Shown here one piece after another: positions 59,356 to 64,000 of a stretch of 64,000 nt of DNA. Under the pieces are notes generated by a model. It was not told the origin of the DNA. It saw nothing but the letters and a program-made list of their open reading frames with translations, and did not search any database. The stretch covers positions 59,499,949-59,563,948 of the forward strand of contig OY987298.1 in NCBI GenBank assembly GCA_963920635.1. Reading direction: 5' to 3'. A program made the translations under genes and the position numbers. Each line of letters opens with the position of its first letter. Positions within the stretch are counted from its first letter, which is position 1. Origin of the DNA: Pseudeuparius sepicola. Taxonomy: Eukaryota; Arthropoda; Insecta; Coleoptera; Anthribidae.

Positions 59356-60731
59356 TAAGAGGGGGTTGCCGACAGCGAAAGTGACGTTAGATTTCGTATT
59401 TTTTTAAAGTTGTATTGCATAAAATCTAATAACATTTTACCTGGCAAAAATTTAGTACAAACATATCTGTCTTCATTTTAATCATAAGATATTGTGGTAA
59501 TCTCAACCCCTGTTGGTGGTAGTTGGCAAGCGGTATTATACGGGGTGAGCCACAAGTTATTTAATTTGAATGTGGGCCTAAGGGTGAATAACGGAAACAC
59601 AGGGATAGATGTGTATTAAGATTAAATACGATACCGTACATTGAGTTAACAAAATACAGTTTAATAGGAAGTTTAAAAACGTGCAATAATTATTAATGAA
59701 TAAAATTAAAAATCTATGTGCGCAAACGCTACCCTTTTCTAAGAAATACACCCTTTTCTAAGTAATACAATCCAAACGTTTGAAAAGGTACACTGATAAA
59801 CAATAGAATTTAAAATTAGGGCACAAAACAATATGGCAAAATGGCACAAATACAAAACCTTCAGCTTAAAATACAAAAATTGCAAAAGATTCCCCAAATA
59901 GAATAAAATTAATTGATGCTATATTTAAATTATCACACCGCGTTAAAAATAAATTATAAACAAAAATGGGTAAGTGGTCCCGTGATGCGAGGTTTATTTT
60001 TTCGGTATAACAGAGTTCAGAAATTCGGCTTCAATATGATAAAACTTGTATTCGCCAATAAATAACGACTACTCGTATAGGAAATCTCACAACGCTGCCC
60101 CCATTCTTTAGAAACGTTTTCTTTCGTGCTTTGGACTATAATATTCTCTTCTGCAAGGTGAAAGCCCTCTTTGCATCTAGTTGACATAATAACAAATGTT
60201 ATTTTAATGTGTAATGTAAACTTACTTTTTTTTATTAACTCTTGTCATATTTATCACATATAATGAAAAAAACAAATCAAAAAATATTACTCAAACTGGT
60301 TTATTTTTACTTCAGTCTGTTTTACAATAAAATTATAATAGGGTATATAACATTCACAAATAAAATTATATTACAAGGGTAAAATATTTTATCACAAAAT
60401 ATACAAGAATTTGGAATCTGGCTGTTATTCCATAACCAGTTTGTTTAAAATAGCATGTTTATGGAAAATGCATTAACAAAACAAATAAGTAGGTATATAT
60501 TGATCCAAAATTTAATCAGTCACAAAAGTAAGCATGTTGAATTGTGGGAAAGAAAATAACTCAGATGTGAAAATTATTGCCTACTTTTTCTTGAACAGTC
60601 ACACGTTTATGCTAGTGCAATGGAACTTGCTTCTTTCAGTTTGCACAACTCTTTTTAAATACCGTCAAAAACATTGAATTTAATATTCTAATACTTTGAA
60701 TCAATTCAATAAAATACTGTAAAAATGTCAT
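59356..60731. other. AT-rich sequence; includes likely 3'UTR of the 60732 exon
   Basis: No open frame with family features. If the minus-strand exon at 60732-60805 is real, 60731 leftward to about 60300 would be its 3'UTR (AATAAA on the minus strand near 60302). Confidence 0.3.
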
Positions 60732-60805
60732 TTACAATTTGCTTTCTATATGCATGTAAATCTTGTCAAAACTCTTCACTGTATGAAAGCTTGGGATGAA
60801 GTTAT
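60732..60805 (-). CDS. probable terminal coding exon, gene unidentified
   Basis: On the minus strand a good acceptor (TTTTATTTGCAG) precedes 74 nt that read, after two leading bases, NFIPSFHTVKSFDKIYMHIE then SKL and TAA (60732-60734). Composition is protein-like and the acceptor is strong. Upstream exons would lie to the right, possibly beyond the window. I do not recognise the protein. Confidence 0.35.
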
Positions 60806-61270
60806 CTGCAAATAAAATATAATATTCCATCAACAAAGTGTCAATATTTCAAATTTTTAATAATATAGAGGTTGTTTCAAAAAACAGTGTTCAGGGTTCT
60901 AGGGCTGAAAGAACATAGAAAATAAGATGAAAAGTTCATATAAAGGTGGGATCAAAATCACATGCCTAAAAATATACAGGATGTCAAGCTTTAAATTTTA
61001 TTTTATATTTTTTGTAATAACAACTTTTGAAGGGTCAAAAGAATTGCATGAAATTTCTTAACTGGGGTTATTTTGGGACGAGGAATTCAAATATTGGTAT
61101 AGCTTTTGTGATTTTATAGGGGTGCCATCCACGGAATTTCAAGTGTTTAAAACCTCATCTCTTTTTTTATTCTGGTTGTATTCTTTTTTCTGACATAAAT
61201 ATGTTTTCCCCTGAAGTTTTTATGCGAAAAGGTGCACTTTGTAGATGTCTCTGGGAGCAACCGTTTTCGG

Positions 61271-61625
61271 GATATTTTCATTTTAAAATGCTCATGTAGC
61301 AAACGGACACTGCCGACTGGCTTGGCACCTACACCTCATAGGTGTGAGTGAGGAGCGGGAGTGCAGACGGTGCTTGGAGAACGAGGAGACCCCCCACCAC
61401 CTAGTCACAGAGTGCCCCGCGCTTGACAGGGTAAGCTTCGAGTCCTTTGGCACAGCTAAACTGGGCGAGGAGGATGTATGTGATGTCAGGATAGGGGAGC
61501 TGCGGGCCTTCATCAAGAAGGCTGGCATGATGGCTATCCTGTGATGCCGGCTGTGGGGGCACAATGGGCCCATAGAGGCCTACGTGCGGGGACGAGCAGA
61601 GGCGGCCACACCTGACCCTAGATAG
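61271..61625 (+). pseudogene. 5'-truncated LINE, C-terminal CCHC-type knuckle region
   Basis: The plus frame gives HLIGVSEERECRRCLENEET, PHHLVTECPALDRV and then the end of ORF2. The pattern C-x2-C…EET-x-x-H-L-x-x-x-C-PAL is the C-terminal zinc-knuckle-like segment of R1/jockey/I-type LINEs after the RNase H or RT domain. It ends near TAGATAGATAG, a simple-repeat tail. Markedly GC-rich compared with its surroundings, so it is a recent arrival or comes from an element with different base bias. Confidence 0.75.
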
Positions 61626-61628
61626 ATA

Positions 61629-61822
61629 GAAGACAAACAACAGTAAAATAACTTGAATTGTTTGTTATTTAATACACCATTTTCAGTTTTTTTTATTAGT
61701 TTTGTCAACGTAAAATAATTATTGCTAAATTTCTATGTTGACAAAACTAATAAAAAAATTATAAATGGTTTATTTAATAACAATCAATTTACTAAAAGCA
61801 TTTTACTGTTGTTTGTCTTAGC
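61629..61822. repeat. 194-bp hairpin MITE
   Basis: AGACAAACAACAGTAAAAT at the left and ATTTTACTGTTGTTTGTCT at the right; inner TTATTAGTTTTGTCAACGTA pairs with ATGTTGACAAAACTAATAA. It follows the LINE tail directly. Confidence 0.75.
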
Positions 61823-62283
61823 CAAAACCTACTTCGAATGAATGTGAGCTTTGAACGAAATGTTACATGAACATTTTAAAGTGTAAATATCCCAAAAACA
61901 GTTGCTCCTAGAGTTATCTACAAAAAATTTCGTACCTATCAAATCTTCAGAGGAAATTATATTTATAGCAGAAAAAATGATATGACTAAACTCAAAAAAA
62001 GTTATGACGTTTTAAATCACATGAAATGCCATAGGTGAAGCACCCTATAAAATCACATCAAAGCTGTGCTGATATTTGAATTCTTCTCGCCAAAATAAAT
62101 TCAGTTACTAAATTTCGTGAAAAACTTTCGACTCGTTTAAAAGTTATTTGGAAAAATATAAGACAAAATTAAAATTTTGATTTTAGGTACGAGTTTATGG
62201 TCCCATCTTTATATAAACTATTCGTCTTATTTTTAGATGTTCTTTCAGCCCTAGAAGCCTGTACCATTGTTTGAAATGCTGTG

Positions 62284-62571
62284 TATATCACAGTAAGCAA
62301 ATTCTGTAGTTAAGTAGGGTAGTGTCAAGATACTGTTTCCGCTTTGATATTTTTTGTATATTATTAAAATGTTTCACTCACGATATAAAAATCTCATGAA
62401 AACATCTTATTGTAGATTCGCGCCTTAGGTTGTACATCGGAATAGCAGTTGTAATAAGAAGACAAAAAGATGACAATACACCTAAATAACCCTACTTGTT
62501 TGCTTGCTTCCATCTACTTTCCAACAAAATATAATATTTTTTGTTTGTTATTATTTTCAATAATAATAGTA
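62284..62571. other. spacer, nothing recognised
   Basis: AT-rich sequence between two repeats; a short plus-strand open frame at 62470-62730 runs into the family B repeat and is not a gene. Confidence 0.3.
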
Positions 62572-63175
62572 TATTTCAGTCTGGAAATAAAGATTTTTCC
62601 GTGCGCGCGTTACAAATTCCCGTGTGAGACGCAGCCGAACACGAGAAGTCATGCAAGCACGGAAAAATCTATTTCTGTACGTGTAATGAACGATATTTTT
62701 TATTATACTTCTTTGAAAACGGAAACTTAAAACATTTTATCGGCATATTATAATAAATTTAATTGACAAAAAATAAACAATGCAGACAATATAGTGTTTG
62801 GTATGTATGATGCGTTTCCATGGTTACTATCAAATTATTTCAAAGGTGCTTTGTTGTAAATTAGTTATTGTCAGATAAGGTGAATAAAACGTCAAAAATA
62901 TTACAGAAATGTATCTAAATATTGAAACACTTATAAATTAAAATACAAAATAGGTAAATGTTAAATATCTGAGAGCATACAGAGTTTCTTAAATTTAATT
63001 TACTTTGCTGTATATTTCTATTTTAAAGCCATATATTCAGTATTTTTATTCAGCGCACGGAAAGTTTATCCACGCGCTGCTTCCGTGTGCTAGCCCGAAA
63101 AACCCCATCTTTCATTATTGCTAAAACAGATGAAAATAAGGTGTTTTCAAAGAAGTATAATAAAAAAGCTATTAC
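62572..63175 (-). mobile_element. MITE family B, copy 2 (inverted relative to copy 1)
   Basis: Near-identical to the complement of 3619-4235: ATTTTTCCGTGCGCGCGTTA, GTGAGACGCAGCCGAACAC, TTTGGTATGTATGATGCGTT and CGAAAAACCCCATCTTTCAT all recur. About 58 kb separates the two inverted copies. Confidence 0.65.
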
Positions 63176-63228
63176 GTAAACCCTATTCACAAATTTAATG
63201 GTATCTTACTTAAATTTGTAGTAATCAG

Positions 63229-63356
63229 GATGGTTTCAAAAAGGAGAAGACAATATGCTATACTTCCTAAATCATAGAAGAAGCACAGAAGAGAAAGATG
63301 CTTTCACTAGAGTGAAAGAAATGAATGCAAAGGAAATGGCACTGGAACAAGAGTAA
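63229..63356 (+). CDS. probable terminal coding exon, gene unidentified
   Basis: After TTTGTAGTAATCAG an open frame reads, beyond two leading bases, WFQKGEDNMLYFLNHRRSTE, EKDAFTRVKEMNAKEMALEQ, E and TAA at 63354-63356. The charged, low-AT-codon composition looks like the end of a real protein. An AATAAA at 63548-63553 gives a plausible 3'UTR of about 200 nt. No family recognised; the upstream exon was not found with confidence. Confidence 0.4.
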
Positions 63357-64000
63357 TCCTGGGAACCTGAGGATTTTTGTAGTGTTTTTGTGCCTTTAAA
63401 AGACTCAAGAAAAGCCAACTTTTCTTCAGAGGCTCAAGAAAAGCCATGTTTTCTTCTACCTAAGTAACTAATCTAGAGGGTGGCCTGTTTTTCATTGAAC
63501 TTATTTTATTTTTGTATAGAGTGTTCACTTTTAAGTGGACACAAATCAATAAAAAATTGATTTGTTGGGATATTTTCAAAAAAAAAATTTTTTGATACAA
63601 AGGTCTTCAAAATGCGCAACTTTCTACGTGAATACATTTGTCAAATTGCAATTCCAGGGCCAGCTAAGATTTTTTTAAACCCCGATTTTCACAAAATCTA
63701 TTTAGGCATTTTTTTATTTAAAATCTGACCCCACAGCGTTAATCAGAACACCCAAAAACCCCTATATACCAAATTTGATTAAAAAATATACAGGGAGTTC
63801 TATTCTGCAGGGTGTCAAAGTTGAGCAAAATAGGAATTTTAAAGGCATCTGCCAAGTCGAGAGTGCCATGGAATCCCCTCAAAACAGTTAAATGGTTAAT
63901 AGGACCACTCAAGGTGTTGGTGTGCAAAGGTCCAATTCAAAATATACAGAATGTTCTTATCTGTGCCATCTTAAAATGCTGAATTTTTATGAAACTTTAT
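63357..64000 (+). other. probable 3'UTR (to about 63570), then AT-rich sequence
   Basis: Contains a short duplication (CTCAAGAAAAGCCA at 63403 and 63433) and the MITE-end-like ATACAGGGAGTTC (63789) and GCAGGGTGTCAAAG (63807). No other gene. Confidence 0.35.

Larger units (their letters stand above)
60872..62281. mobile_element. foldback element, arms about 420 bp, with nested LINE tail
   Basis: TTCTAGGGCTGAAAGAACAT (about 60897) and its complement (about 62235) head the arms. Further inverted pairs include TATAAAGGTGGGA/TCCCATCTTTATA, ACTCGTACCTAAAATC-type sequence and TGTAGATGTCTCTGGGAGCA/TGCTCCTAGAGTTATCTACA. The centre (61306-61860) holds GC-rich LINE sequence and a hairpin MITE. No target duplication was resolved. 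Confidence 0.65.

Noticed and set aside
1..64000. CRISPR arrays, rRNA, operons or other prokaryotic features
   Set aside because: None seen. Spliced Rab1 and XRCC4 and the eukaryotic transposons show this is nuclear animal DNA.

Overview
The window looks like a stretch of an AT-rich, transposon-laden insect nuclear genome. Introns follow GT-AG with TA-rich flanks, a Rab1 gene of insect type is split by two introns of about 9 kb, and Tc1/mariner, hAT, P, non-LTR and Ty3/gypsy (mdg1-like) elements are all present. A beetle would fit, but the order is inference only. No bacterial-type gene, CRISPR array or rRNA is seen.

Host genes. (1) On the minus strand an XRCC4 homologue (non-homologous end-joining scaffold) runs from an ATG at 21555 to a stop at 6581 in four exons. 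Exons 1 and 2 (21427-21555, 21169-21363) encode the head domain and exons 3 and 4 (7144-7255, 6581-7086) the coiled coil and tail. They are separated by a 13.9-kb intron packed with transposons. (2) Divergent from it, on the plus strand, Rab1 starts at 24265 with a 14-nt coding exon and ends at 43392 (six coding exons, 202 aa). An apparent 3'UTR intron follows. The two start codons are 2.7 kb apart, and that gap holds a cluster of one MITE family. (3) Three short open stretches that look like terminal exons of unidentified genes lie near the window edges (1349-1443 plus, 60732-60805 minus, 63229-63356 plus).

Mobile DNA, left to right. 3-6 kb: MITEs. 7.5-19.3 kb (XRCC4 intron 2): a 1.6-kb palindromic TA-flanked element with a Cys-rich coding relic, three non-LTR retrotransposon fragments, a foldback element, a THAP-domain relic and a 1.5-kb Tc1-like foldback element. 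25-33 kb (Rab1 intron 1): foldback MITEs carrying GTCACGTGAC, a LINE tail, a hAT-type MITE and a hAT relic. 33.9-42 kb (Rab1 intron 4): a BED-finger element, hairpin MITEs and tRNA-like sequences. 47.3-57.3 kb: a P-superfamily transposon (8-bp target duplication GTATGTAT, CATA-type inverted ends, THAP exon). It has been split by a Tc1-type MITE, which is itself split by a complete 6.4-kb mdg1-like retrotransposon with intact gag and pol, and also by a 1.5-kb foldback element. 57-63 kb: more MITEs and another foldback element with a LINE tail in its centre.

The strongest items for follow-up are the P-like transposon with its nested insertions, the small N-myristoyl/transmembrane ORF and the PBS-derived minisatellite in the retrotransposon leader, and the recovered exon structures of XRCC4 and Rab1. 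All family calls were made by eye from motifs; no database search was run.
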